From Portulaca oleracea (lineage: Eukaryota; Streptophyta; Magnoliopsida; Caryophyllales; Portulacaceae): DNA of 64,000 nt. This document shows, piece by piece, positions 22,600-35,000 of the stretch. The position numbers and the translations under genes are program-made. Below the pieces are notes generated by a model. That model was given only the letters and a program-made list of their open reading frames with translations, did not search any database and had not been told where the DNA came from. The stretch is from assembly GCA_029582165.1 (NCBI GenBank), contig CM055868.1:15445391-15509390 (forward strand), given 5' to 3'. Position 1 is the stretch's first letter. Every line of letters begins with the position of its first letter.

Positions 22600-22785
22600 T
22601 TCAAACCAAGTACTCGGTTCCAGGTCCATTCATAGTGGATTCGGGACTGGATCCGAATTTTAAAATCCAATTTGAAACGGATCTGAGACTGAATCTTAAA
22701 ATCAGGATACAATACTAAATAAATTCGAAATTGGACCCTTAAATTTTAGGCCACATCCAATTTTACTCACCCTTGATTTGAATTA
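22600..22785 (-). mobile_element. Possible hAT-like terminus
   Basis: Read inversely from 22785 the sequence begins CAAGGGTGAGTAAAATTGG, a hAT-like end, followed by repeated GATCCGTTTCAAATTGG-like blocks. The other end is not identified. Confidence 0.35.
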
Positions 22786-22797
22786 TCAACTACCTTA

Positions 22798-22830
22798 ATC
22801 CCATCCCATCCCATCCCATCCCATCCCATC
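22798..22830. repeat. (CCCAT)n pentanucleotide repeat upstream of KTF1
   Basis: Six to seven CCCAT units end about 245 bp before the KTF1 start codon. A pyrimidine-rich stretch (TCTCTCTCTCCTCC, 22967-22980) follows in the presumed 5' UTR. Confidence 0.9.
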
Positions 22831-23075
22831 GGACACGTAGCACTGTGGAAGGGGCTTTACAAAAATGGAGCAAGCAAGTAGAGGGTCACTCGAAATATTC
22901 TCAGTAACAAAATTCCTTTTTCACAGTCACACAAAAATCAAGTGAAAGTGATTAACCCTCTCGATTTCTCTCTCTCCTCCTGAAAGCGTCAGTGAAGTGA
23001 CAAACACTTTCTCGTCTTCGAAATTCATGCTTCTCGCTGCTCTGGGAGTACTCGGGACCCCCTCAGCCGGCGAAA

Positions 23076-26000
23076 ATGTCGTCCAAGGGAAAGGCCATTG
23101 CCTCCGGTAAGAGAAAACGGCTCAACGATGAAGAAATTGCCAAGGAGAAGAGGAATCGAGCCGTTCTCCAGTTCTTTGAGGACTCTGCCATGGAGTTCGA
23201 CGCAGATTCAAGCGACGACTCTGAATTTGATGACATTGAGGGTATTTTTCTTAAAGCTTCTTCATTTTCGTTTTAGGGTTTTTTTTGTTTGCTCCCAATT
23301 TTGTTTGTTGAGTTGTTTGCGAGTGTGGGATTGTTGATCGGACTGCTTGCATGTTTAGGGACGAGAAAATGTGGGCTGATTGTGCATTCTTTTGTGGTAC
23401 ATTTCTGGGTATTCTATGATTTTGGATGTTGTGCTGTTTGTGTTTATCAGTCTCACTCCTCTTTGTCAAACTTTTCCATGCCCACCATATACCAACGCTA
23501 TGTCCGTCTAGGGTTGAGCAATTTCCCGTTGTCAAAGTGCTGTCTGTGGCACGTTTACGAACTTCTTTAGCCAGTTTTAGGTCTGTAGAGTCCATGTCAC
23601 TTCCCTTTGCATGTGGGATTTCGAGTTTTTAGCTTGAGTTTTCTGGCTAGGCAAATTCCAAAGGCGCTTTGTGTGTTGGTGTGTGTGTTCAACAACAAGA
23701 AGCCCAGTGTAGTCCCTGTAATTCGTGGTATGGGGGATCCACATGTAGGCAACCTTCCCCATGCTCGGGAATTCATGAAGAGGCTCTTTGTGTGTGTTGG
23801 CATGCGTATGTTTATACTTTATACTAAATTGAAGGGTCAATGGCATATACAGTAGATGGAATGCCATATGTCCGTCATGGGCACTTTAGGTTAAATGAGA
23901 AGTGTGTAGGTTTGGGGCTAAACATCCTTTTGTCAATCAAGTCTTTTTGAGTAGAATATACTGATAATATGTGGGCGTGTTGGGCTTGCTCTATATTTCT
24001 TTTTGGAGGGGGGGCTAGTGGGGACTTTGTTACTGGAGGAGGGATAGCTTAACTTGTGTGATATAAATTCTGACAGTTATTCTGCTTGATATTGTCGAAC
24101 AGATTTCATTGACGACATTGACATGGATCTTAATGTTAAAAGTGAGCCTGGGAAATTTGAATCTCCTCGGGTTTTTCCCAAGGAGGAGGAATTGAGTGGT
24201 GATGAACTTGAGAAAATGTTACAAGATCGTTATGGAAGTAAATCTGGATATGTTAAGTATGCTGAAGATGACTATGATTCTAAAAGATCTGTGGATCGAG
24301 GCCTTTTTCTACGTTCTGTTGCGGAACCGATGATATGGAGAGTCAAATGCAAGGTTTGATGTTCAACGATAGTCTTAACTGTGGTCGGTGGAAGTTAGAG
24401 CTGTCTAAGTGACCCCCCCCCCCACACACACACAATCATCCATCCACATTTTACTTACTGTGGACATTGATATTCTCGTTCTTGTCATGTATAGGTTGGG
24501 CGGGAGAAGCATGCTGTCTTCTGCCTAATGCAGAAGTTTGCAGACTTGAAAGAGCTGGGAACAAAGCTGCAAATAATATCTGCATTTGCTGCTGAGCATA
24601 TCAAAGGGTTTATATTCATTGAAGCGGAAAAGCAGTCTGATGTTATTGAGGTAAGCTTTTGTTACATGCTATCAACTGTACTCTCGTTTGCCCAAACCTG
24701 TGGTACTTTTTATCTGTGCATTCTCTAATATGAGAAATCATTGATTTTATCTCAGGCTTGTAACCAACTTGCTGATGTATATTATAGTCTGGTAACAAGA
24801 GTTCCTATAAATGAGGCTTCTCAACTCTTGGTTGCTAGAAAGAGGTATAATGAAGTTAAAGAGGGTACGTGGGCAAGGGTAAAGAGTGGTATTTATAGGG
24901 GTGACATAGCACAGGTAATTAGGTGGATTTTTACTTGGAGTTGCAAACCTGATGCTGTTTATACTTTATGGTACTGGATTCTCAATCATACCTTGTTTTG
25001 GTGTAGGTGGTGGTGGTTAATAATGACCGGAAAAAAGCTACAGTGAAACTAATCCCCAGGATTGATCTGCAAGCCTTGGCTGGAAAATATGTAACAAAAC
25101 CTTTTTATCACCTTACATTTTGTATTTTCTTTGTTATGCGACAATTGACATTGGCAATATTTACTGAAATTTTTACAGTGGGTGCGCTGTTGATTTTCTT
25201 GGTTATTGTTGATTGTGAGTTGTTTTGCAAAATTGCAAGTAGAGAAAGTAGAAGATTTAGGTTTTGTTTTTTTATCGTGTGTTGATCTATTTTGAAATTA
25301 GCTGCTAATTGATTTGTGGTTCATTCAACATCATTTTTAGCTTTTGTAGGTGCGCTCTTTTGTGTTTTTTTCTTCGTTTCTTTTCTTTTACCAGCTGAGA
25401 AATAGTAGTTTAAGTATTGCTACATATTTCCCTCTTTCTATTTTTCCTAAATATACTGGCTGGTACAGGGTTTTCATATCTGCGATGAAATCTAAACAAT
25501 TTTTGCGTGGCAAGTAAGTAATTCACGATAAGGCTAGTACCGTTGAATATTTCACTTGCTACGCTCTGCCTAAGCGAAAATTCAGGGTATGGATTTGAAT
25601 GCAGCTCTCGTCGCGTGCTGACTTCATAATTCATGAAGAAATTTATTTTGATACTGTGAGCCATGTGACTGTGGACAGCTTGTCCATCATTATCTACTGT
25701 GGACAATTAAAATCCTTAATATTTGCTTGTTGAAAGTTTTTGTTTACTTCATTGTCACTTTTAGCAAGTTAATTTCTGCCACTTTATTCTCTTTCACTAC
25801 CTTCCTGTTACTTTATAGGATCGGCTGATGCACTTGTATTATGGAATCAATTGTACATTGATTATTAAATATTTATGCAGGGTGCGGGAGGAGTTTTGAA
25901 GAAATCAAAAGCTGTACCATCGGCTAGATTGATACCTGCACGTGAATTGGAGTAATTTATACATTTAGATTCTGTTTCCTGTATATTGGTTTCTGTTACC

Positions 26001-29000
26001 TTTTCAGTCTAATCATGTAGTATCTGCAGGGAGTTTCAACCTCATATACAATACAGACGTGATCGTGACACTGGAAAGGTTTTTCAGTTCCTTGATAATC
26101 TGATGCTAAAGGATGGATTTTTATATAAGAAGGTTCCTTTTGATTCCCTGAGCTTTTGGGACGTTAATCCTTCTGAAGATGAGTTACAGAAGTTTGCTCC
26201 TCCTAGTAATGATGCCTCTGACAACTTGGAGTGGCTATCACAACTCTATGGGGAGAAAAAGAAGGACCGCAGTGTGAATCTTAGCAAAGGAGGTGGAAAG
26301 GGAGAGGGCACATCAGGATCTGGTGGTGGAAAGGGGGAGGGTACATCAGGATCTGGTGGTGGAAAGTGGGAGGGTACCTCTGGATCTAACGAGGAGTCTA
26401 GCTTTGAAGTGCACGATCTTGTTCTCTTTGGGTTAGTCATACTTACTCATTAGAATCTTTGATAGCTGCTTTACATTACACTAATTCCCTTTTTTTCACA
26501 GCAAAAGAGATTTTGGGATGATAGTCGGCGTGGAGAAGGATGAGAGTTACAAGGTTTTTCTTGTCCTTCTTATTATTTTGATTGTTCTCCTGTCTACCTC
26601 TTAAATTTCTACTTTGCTGCAGGTTTTGAAGAATGGCTCAGAGGGACCAGTGACGATGACTCTGTCTCACAAAGATATAAAATATATTCCTCTGGATAGG
26701 AAATTCACCGCATTAGATCATCGTACGAAGACTATTTCCATCAATGATACTGTGAGAATTATAGATGGCCCAAGCAAGGTTTGCCATAACACTGAGACGC
26801 AAATTTTAAGTTATGAAGGGTGAAATTGCGCTTATGTCAACAAGTGAGCTCTGAGTTTAATTGCAGGGCAAGCAGGGAGTAGTGAAGCAAATTTATAGGG
26901 GAGTCATCTTCTTGTATGATGAGCAGGACTTGGATAATGCTTATTTCTGCAGTAACTCCCATATGTCAGAGAAAGTCAGGAACTTGGATTGTTCATCTCT
27001 GGGGAAGGTTTACTCTCATACTTGTTCCTTCTTCCCCCCTCCCCCACAAAAAAGAAAAGAGAAAGTAAACCAAGCTGTCAATGTATCTTATATATGATTT
27101 TCTTCCATTCATTTATCCCCTGGAAATGTTGTCCCTTTCAGGATGGAAGCGGTCCCTCTGGTTTTGAAGATGCTCCAGCATCACCTAAGTCACCCTTATC
27201 ACCTAAAAAACCATGGCAGATGAGAGAAAGTAACTCCGATGGTATTATGCCTGTCTACTATGACTGATGTTCTGGCTGTATCTCTTTATAGTAATTATTA
27301 TCTAACTAGATATTCTTCCTGTCTAGTAGACCGGAGAAACAATGATGATATGTTTTCTGTTGGACAATCGCTGAGAATTCGAGTTGGCCCGCTGAAAGGC
27401 TATCTTTGCCGAGTTGTAGCTATTCGCCGTTCTGAAGTCACTGTGAAGCTAGATTCTCAGCAAAAGGTTCTAACAGGTGCGTCAGTAGCTGCAACTGCTT
27501 TTTTCTTTGGAAATTGGAAACTAGAGCTATTGATCTTAAGGCCAATGTTTCTGCAGTTAAACGTGAGCATCTTGCCGAGGTTCGTGGAAAGATCGGGACT
27601 ACAGTGAGGTACTCTGAGACCATCCTTTTCTTTTTAGCACATGATTCATGTTTAGAATTTATTTTTTTGGTTATACTTCATGCCTGGTTGTGTTGTGCTG
27701 GCAGTGATGATGCCGGGTTGAGTTCTGCATTCAAACCATTTGATTTACTTGGAACTGAAGGCGGCTCAAATGGTAGGGACGCACTCATTATCTGCGATTG
27801 GCGAATGCCATCTTTTATGTGCATATAAAATGTGAACAAGTTATGCTTGATCAAAGATGTTTGAGGAGTTCCTGGTTTGCTGCACGAAGTATTGTATGAT
27901 AAATCATTGCCTCTTAGCAGATGTGGTATTAAGATTATTCTCTGCAGTAGCCATTCTCCATTAGTATGATGCTTAGAGTCACACCTATGTTTCATCCCCC
28001 TCTTTCTATTTTTCTTTCCCTGATAATTCTTCTATTTTGTGCCCCATTCCAATATGATGACATTTAGTTGTTGGAGCTCCCACAGTCCCATCTCTCTCCA
28101 AGATCATTATCTGGATGCCTGCTCAAAATCCGGTACAAATTTTTCCTTTTTTGTTTTTTTTTTTTTGGGGGGGGGGGGGTGTGGATGACCGGATGAGTAA
28201 AACCCAAATTTATGCGGTGGACCAAGGGGATGTCATGTCACCCATGTTGAGCGAGGGACTAGATACGAAAGTTGTCTTGCCTTTGTGGTTTCATGAGTTT
28301 GTTATCAACTACGTATTAGAATGTCCAGTATCTTTCACTAGTTATCGCATATTCGCATGATTCGACCTATTGAAAATTGTGAGAAAATTAAGCTTTAGCT
28401 CGCTGAGAAGACATAACTTTGCTCTTGAAAGTTTCATTGATGCCTTTACTTCCTAGTATTGGACCATGTAGTCAACAGAAGTAATACTTTTTTTTTATTT
28501 TTTATAGAGAGATGTTTTGCTGTTCTCAGAATTGTGGCCTGCTAAAACTTTGTAATCGATTTTGCCTAGCAGTTCATTGTTTCTGCGTTGGGGTGAATTT
28601 TTCTGGCAACATTAGCTTGGGTTCTTCAAGTTCCAATTAGCTATAGTGGGAACAGTTGGCTTTGCAGTGTCTTTTGGAAAGTGATTTTGCCATCCTCAGA
28701 ACTGGGAGCTGTTAGCACTTGGCAACTTTTCTTCTCTTCTTTAGCTTGAGCCCTTGAGAACCCATTATTTTTGCCATGGGTTAATTCTGCTATGAGCCAT
28801 TAGCTTGGCTGCTTGGGTTCAGTAGAGTACTAGAAGGGGTAAACTTGGCTCCTCATGGCCCCAAGGCATACTTTCAATTTCACTGCCTACTAAAGCAGTT
28901 GCTATAGTGAAGGGGTCATCATGAAGGTTGTTATGTAGCTGGTTATATAGCTGATTATTTCCAGTTGTTTGTGTATGTTTGTGGATTGGGTGCATGAGCC

Positions 29001-32000
29001 TCCCTTGTGTTAGTAATAAACCCGGCAAGTGCATAGAGAGTTTCTGAATATCCTTGTGGAATATGTTTTAATGAATGTGTAGAAGAACTAGGTAAAGGCA
29101 GTAGGCACAATCGACACATAATAAGATAAAATGCATGAAGAGAGTGAACTTTTAGTAGAATTGATGCTGTGACTGGAGGCGGTTCTTGAGTCAATAACCA
29201 ATTATGATTAAAATAAATTGCAGAAAATATTCAAATATGGATTATAGTATTCGTTTGCTCCTTTCTCTTTCTTTGTTTGGGAAGATACACTTGGGAAAGT
29301 TTTACCTTGTGTTGTGACAAATTACAAAATTGGGGGAAGATTTTGGTTAATGGGCGTTGTGCGTGTGTGTGTCTTGGGGGGGGGGGGGGGTTAAATCTGT
29401 GACACTTGTTGCTTTGTTGTGGGTTCGGGAGGCTCTTTCGTAACTAGCTTTTGTTTTCCTTTGTCGTTTCTAAGTACATTAGGAACCATCTCGTAACTTG
29501 GGAGGAAGGTGAAGAGGAAGGCTATGATGGTGCCCCATGTTATGTTTTTGGAGTATTTGGAGAGAGAAAACAAGGAGGTTTTAAGGGAATTGGAACTCAT
29601 CAGCTCATGGAAGATGCTTTCAACAAGACCCTGTCTTTGGGATTGTTGGAAGCATAACTCTTCCTCTTTTGATATGGCTGATTTTGTGGATAGCTCATAT
29701 TTTGGTTGTACATATAGACCGTGTAGGATGCTAGCCGTGCATTCATTCTTTTGTTCATATTTATAGTATTATTATTATTATTTTTTAATCAAAATTAATC
29801 GTGGAAATATAAATTTTAAACATGATCCACGAGGATAAATAATAAGAGAAATCCAGGACGCATAAGCTGGCACATGCAGAAGGCCCGTAACAGAAGCTAT
29901 GAAATTGAGCAATGTCTATAGATTAGTTTTAAATTCATGCCCATGGATAGATTTATGTTGTGTTTTAACCAAACCTTCATGTGATGTGTACTTATTTTTG
30001 CAATTGACCTTTTCTTTTTAACATCGGATTCTGCTTAGAAAATCAAATATTTGTTCTATTCCCAAAATCATGATATAATTTATTGTCAAAATGTCATGTG
30101 TGATGCATGTAATTTAAGCTAAGAAATATTGTCTTATTAAATGGAACTCTAAGTTAGACATTTGCAATCACTTTGATGTTTGATCAATCCCACGTCTCCG
30201 ATTTGACTTCAAATTTGACATAGCTCGCATCAGTATGGTTGTCATTAAATTGGTATGTATAAAGATTGAAAAATATATATTCATAGTGTATGTTTAATGT
30301 TTAAAAGTCTAATGGATTGTGTACTATATTATTTTCCTAGAGCATTTTTAGTGATAATTTGAAATTCATGCTCTGATACATGATATGCAACAACTATGCT
30401 TAATATACATATTAAATGCAAGTACACTAAATATGCAAACTATGTTAGCATGCAATAGTAGCTACCTTGGTAAAATTTTAAAAATAATCAATTTTATCCA
30501 ATGATTTATTTCCATGTGTTATTAGTTATTCCAGCATGAAGTCGCTAAAACCTAGTGTTCTTGATAGTTGGTATAGATAGAGAAGCTGAGGGCCATGATT
30601 GGTTTGCTACTTTGCTTAACCATTATAAGCCACATGAATTCTATAACATTATGAATCCTTGTAGGACTGGCTTTTACGTGATGTTTGAATGATCTTCGTG
30701 TCTTTGGCTTATTTCATGTAGAACGTCGGATATATGTTCTTCTGAATGGGGTTTTGTTGTAATTTTTAGACTGGCTACAAGGATCTAGTGGAGCAGCAGA
30801 TGGCAATGGTTGGAATGCTGGAGCGTCTTCCAATGCAGGGTACGATATGACTGGTTACAATTGTTTGCTTTTGGAACTGGAGTAATGGACTTTGGAAATG
30901 CTGTGAATAAATAGTTAAGGGAAAGTCCATGGGTGTCAACTTTCTAGGGATTCAAAATCAACTTTTGGTTCCAATAAAAATAGGTTTACTTACCTGCCTG
31001 CACAATGCTTGGTGCAACTGTGCTCACTTGCACTACTAGCCCTGAAGTGCAAACTGCATTTTTCCGACTGTCCAAAAGAACAGTCCCTGAAGTGCAGCAC
31101 ATCTGGGAGGTGCACACTTTTTTGGGAATTTTCTGGTTTTTGCTTCAAGTTGAACTTCTATGGTTTTTTGTGGTGCGCTCTGCGTGCATAAATTCTGCAC
31201 CTCAGGCCCTGGGATCCTTCGTGCCTTTTTGTGCTTCACATGTTTTTAGTCTATAAGATTATAAGATTGAGGGCAACGCCAAAGCCCTTCATGATTTCAA
31301 TCTTTAATTTTTGGGAACCTTGTATAATTGGTGTCAAATTGTCTATCAAGGTGTAAAGGTCACCGTTTTTGAATTTTGTATCGATTTGATTTTTGTAGAG
31401 AGTTTAAAGGCTTGGAACTTCCTTGGTTTGACTTTGCCTCTTTTTGTAAATGGATGGCACTGGCAACTTTTGATTACGTAAAGAAAAATAAAAATACGTG
31501 GCATACCGGGACCTGTTGTGGCTTGAAGCATTTCCAAAATTAATATATGTAGACACCTCATGGAATTCAACATTCTTTATCACCCCTTTTGGATGAGATG
31601 TGTAGCTAAGTAATTATGAATTAATGATGGTGCATGGAAGTGTTTCGACATTCTTTTTAAGGCTTAATTCTTTGCTTTGTTGATGATGGCAAAAAAAAAA
31701 AAAAAGACGGATGAAAATCTGGTGCTAAAGAATTGCCATTTTATTGTCTGGTGAAGCAAAATAATATTTCGAGTATTAAAGTTGATTACTTCGTACTGTT
31801 ATTGATTATTCAAAGTTACTTATGCAGGGGTGGTTGGCCTGCTTTTCCTTCATCTGGAGCTTCGGTTGGTTGTCTGTTCCCACATTTATTTATTAGCTTT
31901 CTCACCTTCCTTTTGAAATGCTAACTTCTTCACTAAAATGTTCCCTTTTGCCCAACAAGTTTCCTGAAGATATGTCCAGCTTTGCCATTGTGTTTTCTAA

Positions 32001-35000
32001 TGACTCCATGGACCTTTTGTGAAATGCAGGTTCAGGCTGGAACCTCAGCTGCTGGTTGGTCTGGTTCTGTTGATAATGATTCTAAAAAAGGTAAATGTGT
32101 CTTAGTTTAGTAAATGCTGAAAGGAGACAAGGTTATTACAAAGATGCTTTTGTTCTTATCAAGTCCCTCTTTTACCCTCAATGTTCAAATTTAGATGATG
32201 CTTGGCTCAGCAAAGTGGATGATAAGAATGCATCATGGGGTGCTGCTGTTAATGACAAAGCTCTGGCTAGCAGTTCCCAGGACGGAATTTGGGGGAAGAG
32301 TGATGGTTGGGGAAAAACTTCTGGTGCAGGTGCTTCAAGCAGTTGGGAGAATGCTAGTGGGTCAGGTGGTAGCGCTGGTCCCTCTGGCTGGGGTAAACAG
32401 AAGGCCAGTAATGATAGTGATGACCAGAAGAACTTATCATGGGGTGCTTCTGGTAATGATAAAGCCGTAGGTAGCAGTTCCCAGGATGGTGCTTGGGGGA
32501 AGAGTGATGGTGGTTCTTGGGGAAAAGCTCCTGTCACAGGTGGATCTAGCAGTTGGGAGAATGCTAGTGGTTCAGGTGGTAGTGCTGGTCCCTCTGCTTG
32601 GGGTAAACAGAAAGCCAGTAATGATAGTGAGACATGGGCAGATGGTGCGAAATCCTTGGAGTTGGCGACAGAGAAGGCTGCTGATGCATGGGGTAAAGCC
32701 AAGGGAAGTGATAATCCAGTGGAAGGTGCTTGGGCCAAAGGAGCTGGGACATGGGAAAATAAGAATGCTTCAAATGAGTCCAGTAAATGGCAAAGTTCAT
32801 CTGTTCCATCAGACTCTCAAGGTGGTGCCTGGGGCCAAGTACAAGGGCAAAATTCATCTGGACCCTCTGGTGGATGGCAAAAGAGTTCTTCGGCTGAGAA
32901 TTCAAATGAAAAATGGAGCAAATCAGAAAATGCCAGTGGATGGGGACAAGACAAAGCTGGCAGTCAAGATGGATCTTCTTGGAATAACTCGGGAGGCTCC
33001 AACTCCTGGGATAAGTCAGGTGGCAGGACTTTTGGAAATAATGGAGGTCGTGGTCAGTTTCAGAGAGGGAGGGGAGGAGGATCCTTTGGTCGGGGACAAT
33101 TTTCCAATCGGAACAAAGAAACTGAAGCTGGCTCATCTTGGGGTAATTCGAGTGGTGGGAATGGGGATAATGGTAGCGATTGGGGCAGCAAGAAGGATTG
33201 GAAGCCCAAGGAATCCAGTGAACCATCAGCTTGGGGCCAAAAGGGTACAAGTGGAGGTCAGTCAGCATCTTTGTTCTTTTGTTTTTTGTTTCAATCAACT
33301 TCTGTTGTTTTTGGGCGGCCATAGTGCCGTACTTGTTCTTTGAGCTGTTTCTGAAGTTAGTAACTCTTAATGTTTTATGGAGCCTCTGTCGATTACATGG
33401 TTAACTTCCTAACAATCATGACAAGTGTCGCTGCTTCTATGTTTGCTCGGTCTTTTTCATTCTAGGTCGAGAGCAACAACTTTTTGTTTTCTCTTTCGCG
33501 CACAAGTATATCTTATTTGCGTCACATAATTTTTTTTAGGGTTGGCTTGGTTTACATAACTTTGCATGAATGGAGCCAGTATTTGACAAATTAAAGATGA
33601 ATTTATCTAAAATTATACAGAAAAGAATACAAATATGGTGTATGATGTTGTTTTGGGTTTCCCATGAGCAAGTAGATAGAAACCTCTCGATGCAATAATA
33701 TTTCTGCACGATTCATCTACCTCGTCCTTGATGTGATTCAAGAGTCTTTGTTTGGTTTGACAACGTCCATAAATGCCTTTTCTGTGCAAACTTAGGGGCT
33801 ATATAGGCCACATGATTTGTAAATAAAATGATTCTAGCATGCCTACTGTGGCACTAGAAGATTGTTATGAGTGTCACACCACATCTGCTGCAGCTTTGAC
33901 TTGTTAAGAAATGTAGAAATGGAGCAGAAAATACTTGTCACAAAACATAAAACCCCTTCAGCTTTACCTTATTGCTTTGTATCATAAGAGAGCTAAGATT
34001 TGTGTCTTCATTTTATTCAAAACCATTGTGTTCCTGCCCTGAGAGTTTTGGACTCAAAGGGGAACTTGAAAGATACATATGCACAAAATCATTTTCATCC
34101 CTATGGTTCTCTGTGGAGAAATCAATTTGAAAAGATCCGATTTACTTTATGAAGAAATATTGTGTAAACTTAAATCTTCTATGCAATTCACCCTACCATA
34201 CCACTATTTTGATACTTATCACAAGGCTCTTGATTGAACTGGGGAGTAATGGTGTTCAATATATAGAGTCTTCATGGATTGTACGTGGTGCATCTTCCAG
34301 TAGAACTTAAATATTGTGTTTCCTATTTTGGTGACTGAAATTGTCAGTCAACTAAATAGTTGTAAAGCACGAAGCTACAAAAGGCTTTCTTTTTCTTTTC
34401 TTTTTATGTCTTGTCAACTAAATAGTTGTAAAGGACAAAGCTGCAAAAGGCTTTCTTTTCTTTTCTTTTCATGTTATGCCTTGCTTGCTGACTTTCTAAG
34501 ATTCTGATGATGTAGATGACGTCGCTGGCGATTCATGGGGCAGCAAGAATGGTGACGGTGCCGGTGGTGGTTGGAAGAGCTCAGGACTAGGAGCTGCATC
34601 AGGGTCTAAAGCTGGGGGTTGGGGTAATACTCAGGCTGAAAATTCATCTGGCGGATGGAAGACCAATAACTGTGGTGGTTCTTCGAATGCAAATTGGGGC
34701 AAACAAGAAAAAGCAAGTGATTCGGGGAAGGCCAATGCTGGCAGCCAAGGTGGATCATCTTGGAATAATTCTAACAGTAATGCATTGGGTGATGCTAATG
34801 ACAAGAGTGATGTCGCAAAAGATTCTTGGGGAAACAAGAACAGTTCAGATGGTCAAGCTAAGGGCTGGGGTCAAGCACAGGAAGAAAATGCATCAGGAGG
34901 ATGGAAGAGCAACCAGGGTGGATCAACATGGAACAAGTCTGGTGGTTCTTGGGATAAACCTGATAGTGATAATGATCAAGGATATGGTGGCCGTGGTTTT

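Noticed and set aside
22798..22830. CCCAT repeat as a CRISPR or regulatory array
   Set aside because: A simple 5-bp microsatellite without spacers.
32178..33343. Long frames opposite to or shifted from KTF1 exon 18
   Set aside because: They are shadows of the G/W/S-rich exon, with biased composition and no domain. The exon itself has family support and in-phase splice sites.
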